Part shown: positions 1-9,454 of the stretch, one piece after another
How positions within the stretch are numbered: the first letter of the stretch is position 1
Layout of the letters: every line of letters begins with the position of its first letter
Position numbers and translations under genes: made by a program
Notes under the pieces: generated by a model
What the model was told of the DNA's origin: nothing
What the model saw: only the letters and a program-made list of their open reading frames with translations
Databases searched by the model: none
From: Agromyces kandeliae
GTDB lineage: Bacteria; Actinomycetota; Actinomycetes; Actinomycetales; Microbacteriaceae
Assembly (NCBI RefSeq): GCF_009674665.1
Contig: NZ_WKJD01000016.1
Coordinates: 62,001 to 126,000, forward strand
Direction of reading: 5' to 3'
DNA length: 64,000 nt

Positions 1-93
1 GACACGGTCTACCTGCTGCCGACCCCGAAGCACGTGCACGTCTTCGACGCCGAGTCTGGCGAGCGCCTGCTCAAGGAGGCAGTCGCCAGCTGA
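1..93 (+). CDS. C-terminal end of sugar ABC transporter ATP-binding protein (partial)
   Basis: The window opens inside a gene; 30 codons and a TGA stop are visible. The peptide ends in the pattern VHVFDAESGERL, which is typical of the regulatory C-terminal domain (TOBE region) of MsiK/UgpC/MalK-type ATPases that energise carbohydrate ABC importers. The nucleotide-binding part lies outside the window, so no Walker motif can be checked. It could serve several sugar importers, as MsiK does in Streptomyces; the amino-sugar importer near 59-62 kb lacks its own ATPase. Family assignment rests on a short tail only. Confidence 0.6.
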   Translation, partial: DTVYLLPTPKHVHVFDAESGERLLKEAVAS

Positions 94-109
94 TCGACTC
101 CGGTCGTCC

Positions 110-146
110 ACGAAGCCGGTCGGGCCCTCGGCCCGGCCGGCTTCGT
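110..146 (+). terminator. Hairpin terminator after the ABC ATPase gene
   Basis: A 17-bp stem (arms 110-126 and 130-146, one G-T wobble) closes a 3-base CTC loop just after the stop at 93. It has no long T tract, as is usual for GC-rich actinobacterial terminators. Confidence 0.75.
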
Positions 147-169
147 CGTTCCCCGCTACGCTGGGGCTG

Positions 170-1486
170 ATGAGCGGCACTCTCTCGATCACGTCGGCGA
201 TGACCGACCCGGCCCTGCTCGACCTCCCGTGGGATCTCCCGCTCGAGGCCTGGCCCAGCGAGCACATCGCCGCGCTCCCCAAGGGCATCTCCCGGCACCT
301 CGTGCGCTTCGCCCACCTCAGCGGACACGTCGTGGCCATCAAGGAGACGACGGCCGAGATGGCCAAGGGCGAGTACGAGATGCTCCGGACGCTGCAGCGC
401 CTCGAGATCCCGTGCGTCGAGCCCGTGGCCGTCATCACGAACCGGACGGACGCCGACGGAGAGGCCCTCGCGCCCGTGCTCGTCACGCGCCACCTCAGGT
501 TCTCGCTACCGTACCGTGCGCTGTTCTCGCAGACCCTCCGGCCCGACACGGCCACGCGACTCGTGGACGCGCTGGCCGTGCTGCTGGTCCGCCTGCACAT
601 CATCGGCTTCTTCTGGGGCGACGTCTCGCTCTCCAACACGCTGTTCCGGCGCGATGCCGGCGCTTTCGCGGCCTACCTCGTCGACGCCGAGACCGGCAAG
701 CTCTACGAGGGCGGGCTCTCCAACGGACAGCGCGAGAACGACCTCGAGATCGCCCGCGTCAACATCGCGGGCGAACTGCTCGACCTCGAGGCAGGCGGAC
801 GCGTCGCCGACGAACTCGACCCCGTGCGGATCTCGGACGGCATCGTCGACGCCTACCGCAAGCTCTGGAGCGAGCTCACGGGCAGCGAGTCCTTCGGCGT
901 CGCGGAGCGCTGGCGGATCAACGAACGCGTGAACCGGCTGAACGACCTCGGCTTCGACATCGAAGAACTCGCCATCCGCACGGACACCACCGGTACCACG
1001 CTGCGCATCCAGCCGAAGGTGGTGGACGCCGGGCATCACCAGCGCCGGCTCCTGCGGCTCACGGGCCTCGACGCCGGCGAGAACCAGGCGCGCCGACTGC
1101 TCAACGACCTCGACTCGTACCGTGCCACCTACCGTCGGGACGAGGACGAGGAGATGGTCGCGCACGAGTGGCTCATGCGGGTCTTCGAGCCCGTCGTCCG
1201 CGCGGTGCCGCAGGAGTTGCGCGGCAAGCTCGAGCCGGCCGAGGTGTTCCACGAGATGCTCGAGCACCGGTGGTACATGGCGCAGACCGAGGGCCGCGAC
1301 ATCCCCCTCGCCGAGGCCCTCACGGCGTACATCAACGACGTGCTGCGCCACCGCCGAGACGAGGCGACCGTGATCGGCCCGCCCACGGAGGCGATCACTG
1401 CGGAGCTCCCGGCGGTCGCGCCCGACACCGCGGCGATCGCCGTGCACGACCCTGACGACGAGGGCGACTGGCGGCTCAAGGTCTGA
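170..1486 (+). CDS. DUF4032 domain protein, kinase-like fold
   Basis: 438 residues. The N-terminal half resembles lipopolysaccharide-kinase/protein-kinase-like folds: an IKET strand around residue 57 could hold the lysine, and FWGDVSLSNTLF near 150 looks like the catalytic loop (D-x4-N), followed by LVDAETGKL as the metal-binding DxE region. The C-terminal half matches the actinobacterial DUF4032 family. The cellular substrate is unknown; the kinase activity is inferred. An ATG start at 170 is preceded by TACGCT at 157-162 with 7 bases between, the spacing of a leaderless actinobacterial promoter. It faces rlmB convergently across a shared hairpin. Confidence 0.8.
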   Translation: MSGTLSITSAMTDPALLDLPWDLPLEAWPSEHIAALPKGISRHLVRFAHLSGHVVAIKETTAEMAKGEYEMLRTLQRLEIPCVEPVAVITNRTDADGEALAPVLVTRHLRFSLPYRALFSQTLRPDTATRLVDALAVLLVRLHIIGFFWGDVSLSNTLFRRDAGAFAAYLVDAETGKLYEGGLSNGQRENDLEIARVNIAGELLDLEAGGRVADELDPVRISDGIVDAYRKLWSELTGSESFGVAERWRINERVNRLNDLGFDIEELAIRTDTTGTTLRIQPKVVDAGHHQRRLLRLTGLDAGENQARRLLNDLDSYRATYRRDEDEEMVAHEWLMRVFEPVVRAVPQELRGKLEPAEVFHEMLEHRWYMAQTEGRDIPLAEALTAYINDVLRHRRDEATVIGPPTEAITAELPAVAPDTAAIAVHDPDDEGDWRLKV

Positions 1487-1514
1487 GGCGCCGGGCGGCC
1501 ACGCCCCGGCGCCT
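1486..1514. terminator. Bidirectional terminator between convergent genes
   Basis: Inverted repeat AGGCGCCGGG (1486-1495) and CCCGGCGCCT (1505-1514) with a 9-base loop sits between the stop codons of the DUF4032 gene and rlmB, so it can serve both strands. Confidence 0.7.
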
Positions 1515-1534
1515 CCGACGTCCGACGTCGCGGG

Positions 1535-2551
1535 CTATTCCGCGGATCCGGCGCGCAGCTTGGAGATCTCGTAGAGCGTGACGGATGCCGCGATGCCCGC
1601 GTTCAGCGACTCGGTCGCCGCCGAGATGGGAATCGACACCACCGCGTCGCAGGTCTCGGTGACCAGGCGCGAGAGGCCCTTGCCCTCGGAGCCGACGACG
1701 ACCACGATCGGTCGGTCGGCGAAGTCGAGGCCCGGCAGCGACACGTCGCCGCCGCCGTCGAGGCCGAGCACGAACACGCCGCGCTCCTTCAGCGCCTTCA
1801 GCGTCTGCGTGAGGTTCGACGCCATCGCGACGGGCACGCGTGCGGCGGCGCCCGCCGACGTCTTCCACGCGGACGCGGTCACCCCGACCGACCGACGCTG
1901 CGGCACGATGACGCCCTGCCCCCCGAAGGCGGCGGTCGAGCGGATGATCGCGCCGAGGTTGCGCGGGTCGGTCACGCCGTCCAGCGCGACGAACAGCGGC
2001 GTCTCGCCCGAGTCGACGACCTCGTCGAGCAGGTCGACCGGGTGCGCGTACTCGTACGGCGGGACCTTGAGCGCGATCCCCTGGTGCACTCCGCCCTCGC
2101 CGGCCAGCCGGTCGAGCTCGGGGCGCATGACCTCGAGGACGGCGATGCCGCGGTTGGTGGCGACCTTGAGCGCCTCCTTGACGCGGTCGTCCATCTCGAT
2201 CCGGGCGGCGACGTACAGCGTCGTGGCCGGGATCCGGGAGCGGAGGGCCTCGACGACGGCGTTGCGCCCGGTCACGATCTCGGACTCGTCGCCCGACTTC
2301 GACCGGCGCGCCGCACCCGACGCACCGCGCGGGGCGCCGGGCCGCTGCCCGCCGCGCCCGCCGGACTTCGCCGCGGCGCGCTCGGCGGCCGCCTTGCGCT
2401 TGTGCGCCTGGTGGTACGGACGATCCTCGGCCTTCGGCGTCGGGCCCTTGCCCTCGAGGGCCTTGCGGCTGTGGCCGCCGGTCCCGACCTTCTGGCCCTT
2501 GCCCTTCTTGCGCACGGCTCCCGCGCGAGGCTTTCCGCTGCTGCCCTTCAT
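1535..2551 (-). CDS. rlmB: 23S rRNA 2'-O-methyltransferase, TrmH/SpoU family
   Basis: 338 residues. The first ~85 residues are a Lys/Arg/Gly-rich, probably disordered RNA-binding tail common in actinobacterial members. It is followed by the substrate-binding domain starting at GRNAVVEAL and the C-terminal SPOUT (knotted) methyltransferase domain with the family motifs [21 protein letters not shown] and [13 protein letters not shown]. It should use S-adenosylmethionine to methylate a 23S rRNA ribose. The ATG overlaps the cysS stop by four bases (ATGA), so the two are translationally coupled. Whether the target is G2251, as for E. coli RlmB, cannot be read from sequence. Confidence 0.9.
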   Translation of the reverse strand: MKGSSGKPRAGAVRKKGKGQKVGTGGHSRKALEGKGPTPKAEDRPYHQAHKRKAAAERAAAKSGGRGGQRPGAPRGASGAARRSKSGDESEIVTGRNAVVEALRSRIPATTLYVAARIEMDDRVKEALKVATNRGIAVLEVMRPELDRLAGEGGVHQGIALKVPPYEYAHPVDLLDEVVDSGETPLFVALDGVTDPRNLGAIIRSTAAFGGQGVIVPQRRSVGVTASAWKTSAGAAARVPVAMASNLTQTLKALKERGVFVLGLDGGGDVSLPGLDFADRPIVVVVGSEGKGLSRLVTETCDAVVSIPISAATESLNAGIAASVTLYEISKLRAGSAE

Positions 2552-3972
2552 GAGGTGAGGCTCCAATGCGTTCCGGTCTGGCTGTCTTCGATGGTGATGC
2601 CGGCATCGGCGAGCTCGGCCCGGATGCGATCGGCGGCGGCCCAGTCCTTCGACGCGCGCGCAGCGCGGCGATCCTCGATGAGCCGGGCGACGAGCGTGTC
2701 GAGCGCGGTCGCCGCGGGCCCGGCATCCGTCGCCCAGAGCCGGTCCGTCGGGTCGATGCCGAGCACCCGGACCATCGCGAGCACCTGCCCGCGCAGGTCG
2801 GCGGCGGTCGCGAGGTCCTCGCCGTCGAGGGCCTGGTTGCCGGCGCGCACGGTCTCGTGCAGCACGGCGAGCGCCTGCGGCACGCCGAGGTCGTCGTCCA
2901 TTGCCTCCGCGAACTGGTCCGGCCACGTCGCATCCGCACCCCCTTCGGCGTAGCGGGTTCCGGCGAGGCGCCGTTCGACGCGCGTGAGGAAGGTCCGGAT
3001 GCGGTCGACCGCCGCCTCGGACTCGGCGAGCGAGTCGGCCGAGTAGTCGAGTGTCGATCGGTAGTGCGCCTGCCCGAGCAGGTATCGGACCGCGAGCGGC
3101 GAGGCGAGCGCCGTCAGCTCGTGCGCGTACACCGAGTTGCCGAGCGACTTCGACATCTTCTGGCCGCCGACGTTCACGAGGCCGTTGTGCACCCAGTAGC
3201 GCGCGAAGCCGTCGCCGGCCGCGGTGGACTGGGCGAGCTCGTTCTCGTGGTGCGGGAAGCGCAGGTCGAGGCCGCCCCCGTGGATGTCGAACTCCGCGCC
3301 GAGGTAGCGCGCGGCCATCGCCGAGCACTCGATGTGCCATCCGGGACGACCGGGGCCCCACGGCGACTCCCATCCGGCCGAGCGCGGCTCGGTCGGCTTG
3401 TGCCCCTTCCAGAGGGCGAAGTCGCGCGGGTCGCGCTTGCCGCGCGGGTCGGAGTCGGCGGCCGCCTCCATGTTCTCGCGCGCCTGCCGGGTCAGCTCGC
3501 CGTAGGTCGGCCAGCTGCCGGTGTCGAAGTAGACGTCGCCGGAGCCGTCGGGCGCCGGGTAGGCGTGCCCGCGATCGATGAGCCGCTGGATGATGCGCTG
3601 CATCTGCGTGACGCTCGCGGTCGCCCGCGGCTCGTACGTGGGCGGCAGGATGCCGAGCGCGTTGTAGGCGGCGGTGAACTCGAGCTCGACCCGGTACGCG
3701 AGCGACCACCACTGCTCGCCGATGCCCTCCTCGGCGGCGGCGTTCAGGATCTTGTCGTCGATGTCGGTGACGTTGCGGACGAACGTGACCGCGTACCCGC
3801 TCGCCACGAACCAGCGACGCATGATGTCGTAGACGAGCGCGCTCCGGAGGTGCCCGATGTGGGGGCTCGACTGCACGGTCGGTCCGCAGACGTACATGCC
3901 GACGTGCCCCTCCTCGAGGGGCACGAAGTCACGCAGGGCCTGGGCCTTCGAATCGTGGAGTCGCACGGTCAC
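2548..3972 (-). CDS. cysS: Cysteinyl-tRNA synthetase
   Basis: 474 residues, normal length for CysRS. Class I signatures are clear: the zinc cysteine in YVCGPTV near residue 29, the HIGH sequence in [10 protein letters not shown], and KMSKS in [11 protein letters not shown]. The enzyme charges tRNA-Cys in the cytosol. The GTG start at 3972 lies six bases after TACGCT (3984-3979), suggesting a leaderless transcript. A second GTG two codons downstream is possible but less favoured. It forms an operon with rlmB by a 4-bp overlap; ispDF ends 93 bases upstream. Confidence 0.95.
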   Translation of the reverse strand: MTVRLHDSKAQALRDFVPLEEGHVGMYVCGPTVQSSPHIGHLRSALVYDIMRRWFVASGYAVTFVRNVTDIDDKILNAAAEEGIGEQWWSLAYRVELEFTAAYNALGILPPTYEPRATASVTQMQRIIQRLIDRGHAYPAPDGSGDVYFDTGSWPTYGELTRQARENMEAAADSDPRGKRDPRDFALWKGHKPTEPRSAGWESPWGPGRPGWHIECSAMAARYLGAEFDIHGGGLDLRFPHHENELAQSTAAGDGFARYWVHNGLVNVGGQKMSKSLGNSVYAHELTALASPLAVRYLLGQAHYRSTLDYSADSLAESEAAVDRIRTFLTRVERRLAGTRYAEGGADATWPDQFAEAMDDDLGVPQALAVLHETVRAGNQALDGEDLATAADLRGQVLAMVRVLGIDPTDRLWATDAGPAATALDTLVARLIEDRRAARASKDWAAADRIRAELADAGITIEDSQTGTHWSLTS

Positions 3973-4065
3973 GGGTCAAGCGTACCGGCGCGCCAGCTCG
4001 GAGAACGGCTCGCGCGACGCTGCGATCGGGAACGGGCCCGGAGGGATGCGGATCGACTCGCCGAC

Positions 4066-5301
4066 TCACGCCGAGCCCGGGGCCGGGAAGATGACCGCGG
4101 TCGCGATCGCGGTGATGCCCTCGCCGCGGCCGGTGAAGCCGAGTCCGTCGGTCGTCGTCGCGGCGACGCTGACGGGCGCGCCGACGATGCCGGTCAGCAG
4201 GGTCTCGGCCTCGGTGCGGCGGGGCGCGAGCTTCGGACGAGTGCCGACGACCTGGACGGAGACGTTGCCGATGCGCCATCCGGCCTCGCGCAGCCGTCGC
4301 ACGGTCTCGGCGAGGAACACCTCGCCGTGCGCGCCGGAGAACCGCGGGTCGTCGGTGCCGAACATGCCGCCGATGTCGCCGAGACCGGCGGCGGCGAGCA
4401 GCGCGTCGCAGATCGCGTGTGCGACGGCGTCGCCGTCGGAATGCCCGGAGAGGCCGCGCTCTCCGGGCCAGTGCAGGCCCGCGAGCCAGAGCGGCGTGTC
4501 CGGCGCGTCGGCGAAGGCGTGCACGTCGATGCCGGTGCCGACGCGGGTCGGCGCCGAGTGCGCTGGCAGCGCGCGCGGCGCCGACCTCTCGGCCGCTGCG
4601 ACGGCGGCCCGGCGCTCGGCGAGCAGCTGCTCGGCACGGTGCAGGTCGGACGGCACCGTGACCTTGAATGCGCGCGCGTCGCCCGGAACGACGTCGACCG
4701 GCACCCCGGCGGCGGCCACCAGCGCCGCGTCATCCGTGAAGTCGGCCCCGGCCGCCGCGTACGCCGACTCGAGCACCTCCCGCGGGAAGCCCTGCGGCGT
4801 CTGCATCGCGGCGAGCTCGGAGCGATCCACGGTCTCCAGGACGTGTCCCTCGCCGTCGACTCGCTTGACCGTGTCGACGACGGGGAGGCCCGGCACGATC
4901 CCGTGCCCGCGCGCCTCGACCGCGGCCGCGACCTCGTCGAACACCGCGGAGGGCGCGAGCGGCCGAGCCGCGTCGTGCACGAGCACGACCTCGATCTCGC
5001 GCGGGAGTTCGGCGAGGCCGAGCGCCACGGACTCCTGCCGGGTCAGGCCGCCGGCGACGACCACGAGGTCGACGGTTGCCTCGGCCGCGCGCGTCGCACA
5101 GCGCTCGCGCACCTCGTCGACGCGATCGGCCGGCGCCACCACGACGACGAACGGCGCCTCGCGCATGCCGAGCACGGCATCCAATGCGACACCGAGGATC
5201 GTGTCGTCGCCGAGGGGGACGAGGGCCTTGGGTTCCGGATGCCCGAGTCGCGTGCCGGAGCCGGCAGCGACGACGATGACGGCGACGGTGGAGTCGTTCA
5301 C
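4066..5301 (-). CDS. ispDF: Bifunctional IspD/IspF (MEP pathway)
   Basis: 411 residues from the chosen GTG. The N-terminal ~225 residues are IspD (2-C-methyl-D-erythritol 4-phosphate cytidylyltransferase), with [11 protein letters not shown] near the start and VHDAARPL. The C-terminal ~160 residues are IspF (MECDP synthase), beginning at [11 protein letters not shown], whose Asp and His bind metal, and with the SDGDAVAHA motif. The protein performs steps three and five of non-mevalonate isoprenoid synthesis. An in-frame ATG 60 bases upstream exists, but GTG 5301 fits better: TACGGT sits six bases upstream and GGAGG overlaps the spacer. The fusion is common in Microbacteriaceae. Confidence 0.93.
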   Translation of the reverse strand: MNDSTVAVIVVAAGSGTRLGHPEPKALVPLGDDTILGVALDAVLGMREAPFVVVVAPADRVDEVRERCATRAAEATVDLVVVAGGLTRQESVALGLAELPREIEVVLVHDAARPLAPSAVFDEVAAAVEARGHGIVPGLPVVDTVKRVDGEGHVLETVDRSELAAMQTPQGFPREVLESAYAAAGADFTDDAALVAAAGVPVDVVPGDARAFKVTVPSDLHRAEQLLAERRAAVAAAERSAPRALPAHSAPTRVGTGIDVHAFADAPDTPLWLAGLHWPGERGLSGHSDGDAVAHAICDALLAAAGLGDIGGMFGTDDPRFSGAHGEVFLAETVRRLREAGWRIGNVSVQVVGTRPKLAPRRTEAETLLTGIVGAPVSVAATTTDGLGFTGRGEGITAIATAVIFPAPGSA

Positions 5302-5368
5302 GCCTCCACCGTAGTCGCCGTGACACGTCGCTCGCGGGTCGATGGCCCCGCCCGGATCCACCCCGAGA

Positions 5369-5411
5369 CGACGATCGCCGCCGTGCGCGTCAGCGCAGGC
5401 GGCGATCGTCG
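5369..5411 (-). terminator. Terminator after carD
   Basis: A perfect 14-bp stem (5369-5382 with 5398-5411) and a 15-base loop lie immediately downstream of the carD stop on the minus strand, separating carD from ispDF. Confidence 0.7.
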
Positions 5412-5423
5412 ATGGGGCTCGGC

Positions 5424-5906
5424 CTAGGAGGCGAGCACCTCGTCGAGGACGGTCGATGCCTGCTCCTCGTCGGTCTTCTCTGCGAGCGCGAGCTCGGAGA
5501 TCAGGATCTGGCGGGCCTTCGCGAGCATGCGCTTCTCGCCTGCGGACAGGCCGCGGTCCTGATCGCGGCGCCAGAGGTCGCGCACGACCTCGGAGACCTT
5601 GATCACGTCGCCCGAGGCGAGCTTCTCGAGGTTCGCCTTGTAGCGACGCGACCAGTTGGTCGGCTCCTCGGTGAAGGGGGCGCGCAGCACCTCGAAGACC
5701 TTGTCGAGGCCCTCCTTGCCGATCACGTCACGCACGCCGACCAGGTCGACGTTCTCTGCGGGCACCTCGATCACGAGGTCTCCCTGCGTGACGTTCAGCT
5801 TGAGGTAGAGCTTCTCTTCGCCCTTGATGATGCGTTTCTTGACTTCGACGATCGTTGCGGCACCGTGGTGGGGGTAAACGACGGTCTCGCCAACCTCAAA
5901 AAGCAT
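5424..5906 (-). CDS. carD: CarD-family RNA polymerase-binding regulator
   Basis: 160 residues, the size of mycobacterial CarD. The N-terminal RNAP-interaction domain starts [15 protein letters not shown], and the helical C-terminal DNA-binding domain ends in the region [14 protein letters not shown]. CarD binds the RNAP beta subunit and stabilises open complexes at rRNA and other promoters. The internal ATG at 5906 is preferred over one seven codons upstream because AAAGGA lies at good distance before it and the homologous N terminus begins there. In other actinobacteria carD is followed by ispD and ispF, and the same order is kept here, with a terminator in between. Confidence 0.95.
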   Translation of the reverse strand: MLFEVGETVVYPHHGAATIVEVKKRIIKGEEKLYLKLNVTQGDLVIEVPAENVDLVGVRDVIGKEGLDKVFEVLRAPFTEEPTNWSRRYKANLEKLASGDVIKVSEVVRDLWRRDQDRGLSAGEKRMLAKARQILISELALAEKTDEEQASTVLDEVLAS

Positions 5907-6066
5907 GAATAGACGTCCTTTCGGCAACTTTCAGGATATCACACCGAGGTAGTGCTAAGGTTCCGCCTCCCCGCCCCGAGGGCGGCGACGCGCTAGGCTA
6001 CACTCGACTTCGATCACACGCGCGCGGGCGCATTCCGCTGCGCGCACGCTCGTCCTTGGAGGTTCT
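5907..6066. promoter_or_regulatory. Divergent promoter region of carD and a lipoprotein gene
   Basis: 160 bases between divergent starts. The half near carD is unusually AT-rich for this DNA. The shine-dalgarno AAAGGA of carD and GGAGG (6058-6062) of the lipoprotein are visible. I cannot fix the -10 and -35 boxes with confidence. Confidence 0.5.
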
Positions 6067-6528
6067 GTGAAGGCGCGTCTCGCGGCATCCGCTGCACTGG
6101 CTCTCGGCATCGCCCTCGGCGGCAGCGGCTGCGCCATGCTGACCTACCAGGCGACCACCGAGAAGTACGACGCGAGCGACGGCGTCTCCGCCGATGTCGG
6201 CGCGCTCGACGTGCGCAACGTGCTCGTCGTGAGCGACGACGGCGAGGAGGGCAACCTCGTGCTCTCGGTGACGAACACGAGCACCGACGACGAGACGCTC
6301 TCGCTGCAGTTCGTCGACCAGGGCGACACCTTCGAGATCGACGTCGACGGCGGCGAGACCGTCTCCCTCGGCACCGCCGAAGAGGAGCCGCTGCTCATCG
6401 AGAACCTCGACGCCGAGGTGGGCGGGCTCGTGTCCGTCTACCTGCAGGCCGGCAGCGCCGAGGGCGTCGAGATCCAGGTGCCCGTCCTCGACGGCCGCCT
6501 CCCCGAGTACGAGGACCTCGTCCCGTAG
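6067..6528 (+). CDS. Putative secreted lipoprotein
   Basis: 153 residues. A GTG start follows GGAGG by four bases. The N terminus is a short basic stretch, a hydrophobic core of about 14 residues, then GGSGC with the lipidation cysteine at residue 22. The mature part is acidic and predicted to be beta-rich, with the pattern VRNVLVVSDDGEEGNLVLSV, resembling actinobacterial copper-chaperone-like or DNA-modification-linked lipoproteins of unknown role. Location is probably the outer face of the cytoplasmic membrane. No catalytic motif is seen and I do not assign a function. Confidence 0.75.
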   Translation: MKARLAASAALALGIALGGSGCAMLTYQATTEKYDASDGVSADVGALDVRNVLVVSDDGEEGNLVLSVTNTSTDDETLSLQFVDQGDTFEIDVDGGETVSLGTAEEEPLLIENLDAEVGGLVSVYLQAGSAEGVEIQVPVLDGRLPEYEDLVP

Positions 6529-6542
6529 GGACGCCACGACCA

Positions 6543-6588
6543 CGAGAGCGGATGCCGCGGCGCGAGCCGGCGGCATCCGCTCTTCTCG
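6543..6588. terminator. Hairpin between convergent lipoprotein and regX3 genes
   Basis: Arms GCGGATGCCG (6549-6558) and CGGCATCCGC (6571-6580), extended outward by CGAGA/TCTCG with a small bulge. Each arm carries one copy of the recurrent GGATGCCGC word described in the findings. Confidence 0.7.
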
Positions 6589-6596
6589 TTCGGGGG

Positions 6597-7277
6597 CTAC
6601 GCCTCGAATCGGTAGCCGAGCCCGCGCACGGTCACGAGCTGCACGGGCTCGGAGGGCGTGACCTCGATCTTCGACCGGATCCGCTTGATGTGGACGTCGA
6701 GGGTCTTCGTGTCGCCGAAGTAGTCGCTCCCCCACACGCGGTCGATGAGCTGGCCGCGCGTGAGCACGCGGCCGGCGTTGCGCATGAGCAGCTCGAGCAG
6801 CTCGAACTCCTTGAGGGGCATCGCGACGGCCTCGCCGTCGACCTCGACGGTGTGGCGGTCGACGTCCATCCTGACCCGGCCTCCCTCGATGACGGCCTCG
6901 TCGAGGTCGTCGGGCTCGATGCGGCGGCGCAGCACCGCGCGGATGCGCGCGAGCAGCTCGCGGGTCGAGTAGGGCTTCGTCACGTAGTCGTCGGCGCCGA
7001 GCTCGAGCCCGACGACGATGTCCACCTCGGAGTCCTTGGCGGTGAGCATGATGATGGGCACGTTCGAGCTCTGGCGGATCTCGCGGCAGACCTCCGTCCC
7101 CGGCAGGCCGGGGAGCATGAGGTCGAGCAGCACGAGGTCGGCGCCGTCGCGATCGAATGCGGCCACGGCGGCGAGGCCGTCGGCGGCGACCTCCACCTCG
7201 TAGCCCTCGCGCTCGAGCAGGAAGCTCAGCGGGTCGCTCAACGCGATCTCGTCCTCGACGAGCAGGATGCGGGTCAC
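6597..7277 (-). CDS. regX3: Response regulator of the phosphate two-component system
   Basis: 226 residues, OmpR/PhoB type. The receiver domain (residues 1-~120) has the acidic pair in LLVEDE, the phospho-acceptor Asp52 in LLDLMLPG and the conserved Lys in VTKPYS. A winged-helix DNA-binding domain follows (KEFELLELLMRN, GLGYRF at the end). The GTG overlaps the senX3 stop by four bases (GTGA). Location beside senX3, phoU and gpmA matches the mycobacterial gpm1-senX3-regX3 arrangement, so phosphate-starvation control is likely. It probably binds the GTTCACC repeats found before phoU and both pstS genes. Confidence 0.93.
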   Translation of the reverse strand: MTRILLVEDEIALSDPLSFLLEREGYEVEVAADGLAAVAAFDRDGADLVLLDLMLPGLPGTEVCREIRQSSNVPIIMLTAKDSEVDIVVGLELGADDYVTKPYSTRELLARIRAVLRRRIEPDDLDEAVIEGGRVRMDVDRHTVEVDGEAVAMPLKEFELLELLMRNAGRVLTRGQLIDRVWGSDYFGDTKTLDVHIKRIRSKIEVTPSEPVQLVTVRGLGYRFEA

Positions 7278-8524
7278 TCTCGGTCTCCTCGGGATGGCGC
7301 GGCCGGAAGTGCCGCGGCGATACGGGTCTTGGCGTCCTGCGCGACGGGTGCCGGCGCGACGGAATCGGGCGCGGCGGCGACGCCGGCCTCGCGGGCGATC
7401 GGTCGCTCCGCGAGCGGGAGGCGGATCGTGAACGTCGAGCCGCGACCGGGCCGCGACCACACGCGCACGTCGCCGCCGTGGTTCTGGACCGTGTGCTTGA
7501 CGATGCTCAGGCCGAGGCCGGAGCCGCCCGTGTTCCGCGAGCGCGCCTGGTCGACGCGGTAGAAGCGCTCGAACACGCGGTCCAGGTCCTCCGGCGCGAT
7601 GCCGATGCCCTGGTCGGCGATCGAGATCTCCACGGCGTCGTCGTCGACGATGACGCCGACCCCGACCCGCCCGCCCTCGCTCGAGTAGGCGATCGCGTTC
7701 GAGATCAGGTTGTGCAGGGCGACGACGAGGAGCGCTTCGTCGCCGTAGACCTCGGCGCGGGACTTCGCCCGGACGGCCACGTCGACGCCCTTCGCCGCGG
7801 CGACCACCCGGTTCTGGTCGACCGCGGCGGCGACCACTCGGTCGACCTGGACGAGCTCGTCGCGGCGGAGCGCATCACGCGCCTGCAGCCGGGAGAGCTC
7901 GATGACCTCGCCGGTGATGTGCGCCAGCCGGGTCGACTCGACCCCGAGGCGGTCGGCGAAGCGGCGAACCTGCTCGGGCTCGTCGGCGGCCTGGTCGAGC
8001 GCCTCGGCGAGCAGGCTCACGGAGGCGATCGGCGTCTTCAGCTCGTGGCTGATGTTCGCGATGAAGTCGCGGCGCACCTCGTCGAGCCGGTGCGCCTCGG
8101 TGCGGTCATCGGCGAGGAGGAGCACGAACCGCGTCCCGAGGCGCGCCACGCGGACCTGGAGCTGCATCGTCGCGTCGCCGAACGGGCCCCGCGGGAGTTC
8201 GATCTCGAGCGCGGCGGGCTCACCCGTCCGACGCACGCCCGAGACGAGGTCGACCAGCTCGGCGTGCGCGAGCATCTGGTTGCGGACGAGCCCCATCGCG
8301 AGGGCGCCCGGCGACGCGCGCAGCACATTGTTGGACGGATCGAGCACGACGCCGGCGGACTCGAGGACGTCGAGCACCTGGTCGACGCCGTCGGGGATCG
8401 TCGGTGCCACGACGCGAGCCGCGCTCTGGCCGCGGCGCTCGGCCATGTGCAGCACGACCGTGAACCCGGCCCCGAGGAGGATGCCGAAGGTCAGCGCGAC
8501 CAGCACCGACCAGGTGGAGTCCAT
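7274..8524 (-). CDS. senX3: Sensor histidine kinase of the phosphate system
   Basis: 416 residues. One clear N-terminal membrane segment (about residues 6-26), then a PAS-like region, the dimerisation/phosphotransfer helix FIANISHELKTP with His160, the N box HNLISNAIAYS, and ATP-lid motifs DQGIGIAPED and GGSGLGLS. The C-terminal ~45 residues are Ala/Pro-rich and look disordered. It should phosphorylate RegX3 under phosphate limitation; PhoU, encoded divergently, normally restrains this kinase through the Pst transporter. It is transcribed away from phoU across a 191-base region carrying a PHO-box-like array. Confidence 0.93.
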   Translation of the reverse strand: MDSTWSVLVALTFGILLGAGFTVVLHMAERRGQSAARVVAPTIPDGVDQVLDVLESAGVVLDPSNNVLRASPGALAMGLVRNQMLAHAELVDLVSGVRRTGEPAALEIELPRGPFGDATMQLQVRVARLGTRFVLLLADDRTEAHRLDEVRRDFIANISHELKTPIASVSLLAEALDQAADEPEQVRRFADRLGVESTRLAHITGEVIELSRLQARDALRRDELVQVDRVVAAAVDQNRVVAAAKGVDVAVRAKSRAEVYGDEALLVVALHNLISNAIAYSSEGGRVGVGVIVDDDAVEISIADQGIGIAPEDLDRVFERFYRVDQARSRNTGGSGLGLSIVKHTVQNHGGDVRVWSRPGRGSTFTIRLPLAERPIAREAGVAAAPDSVAPAPVAQDAKTRIAAALPAAPSRGDRE

Positions 8525-8596
8525 GGCACCACCCTAACCATGCCGGTCACCCCCGCCTCACCCGGGCGGAGGCCGGCCGGGGGTAGGTTAGGGAGA

Positions 8597-8629
8597 GTTC
8601 AGCAGCACGGCACCTGCCGTTCACCTTCG
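8597..8629 (+). promoter_or_regulatory. PHO-box-like operator before phoU
   Basis: Three 11-bp units in exact phase: GTTCAGC at 8597, CGGCACC at 8608 and GTTCACC at 8619. Streptomyces PhoP and mycobacterial RegX3 recognise GTTCACC-type repeats. The array lies between senX3 and phoU and could control either or both. The middle unit matches only 4 of 7 bases. Confidence 0.7.
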
Positions 8630-8715
8630 ACGGCGAGGATGTCGAGTGCCGGTCAGCGACCGGTCATCCCGCGTGCCCGTCGTGGGAGCCCGAGACCATC
8701 GAAGGGGTCAAACAC

Positions 8716-9372
8716 ATGCGTGAGGTGTTCCAGCAGGAACTGCGCGAGGTTCAGGACGGCCTCGTCGAGATCGCGACGCTCGTCGCCCAGGCCATCGAGA
8801 AGGCGACGCGCGCGTTCAACGAGTCGAACGTCAGCCTCGCCGAGGAGGTCATCGCCGACGACCACCTCATCGACCAGCGCGCCCAGGCGCTCGACGAGCT
8901 CGCCATCACGATCCTCGCCCGGCAGCAGCCCGTCGCGCGCGACCTGCGCATCGTCGTCAGCGCGCTGCGCATCTCGGCCTCGCTCGAGCGCATGGGCGAC
9001 CTCGCGACGCACATCTCGCAGCTGGCGCGGTACCGCTTCCCCGACAAGGTGGTGCCGAAGTCCCTCCGCCCCACCTTCATCGAGATGGGTGCGCTCGACG
9101 TCGAGATCGCACGCAAGCTCGTCACCCTCCTCGAGAGCGAGGACGTCGAGTTGGCCAAGGCCATCCGCAACGAGGACGACAAGGTCGACGCGCTGCACCT
9201 CTCGGTGTTCGACAAGGTGCTCGGCGAGACCTGGAAGGGCCAGGCCGTCGACACCGTCGACTCGACCCTGGCCAGTCGGTACCACGAGCGGTTCGCCGAC
9301 CACGCGGTCGCGATCGCGCAGAAGGTCGACTACCTCGCCACCGGCGACTGGGTGCCCGAGCCGGTCGCCTGA
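8716..9372 (+). CDS. phoU: Phosphate signalling protein PhoU
   Basis: 218 residues, the usual length, made of two repeated three-helix bundles. The PhoU signatures are visible in each half: D-x-H-L-I-D around residue 50 with ARDLRIVVSALRISASLERMGDLA, and a second copy with KVDALHLSVFDKVL and YHERFADHAVAIA. PhoU binds metal, and links the PstSCAB transporter to SenX3 to keep the regulon off when phosphate is plentiful. The ATG is well placed after an AGGGG-like ribosome site. It converges with gpmA over a strong terminator. Confidence 0.95.
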   Translation: MREVFQQELREVQDGLVEIATLVAQAIEKATRAFNESNVSLAEEVIADDHLIDQRAQALDELAITILARQQPVARDLRIVVSALRISASLERMGDLATHISQLARYRFPDKVVPKSLRPTFIEMGALDVEIARKLVTLLESEDVELAKAIRNEDDKVDALHLSVFDKVLGETWKGQAVDTVDSTLASRYHERFADHAVAIAQKVDYLATGDWVPEPVA

Positions 9373-9392
9373 CGGGGGAACCCGCCCGTCGC

Positions 9393-9437
9393 ACGACGAG
9401 GGCCGAGCGGATGCGACATCCGCTCGGCCCTCGTCGT
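9393..9437. terminator. Strong bidirectional terminator between phoU and gpmA
   Basis: A perfect 21-bp stem (9393-9413 with 9417-9437) closes a 3-base CGA loop between two convergent stop codons. It is among the longest perfect stems in the window. Confidence 0.9.
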
Positions 9438-9454
9438 CGTGCTCGTCCGGTTGG

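Noticed and set aside
2566..5427. Open frame of 953 codons on the plus strand
   Set aside because: Antisense to cysS and ispDF, both certain genes with catalytic motifs; the translated product has no recognisable domain.
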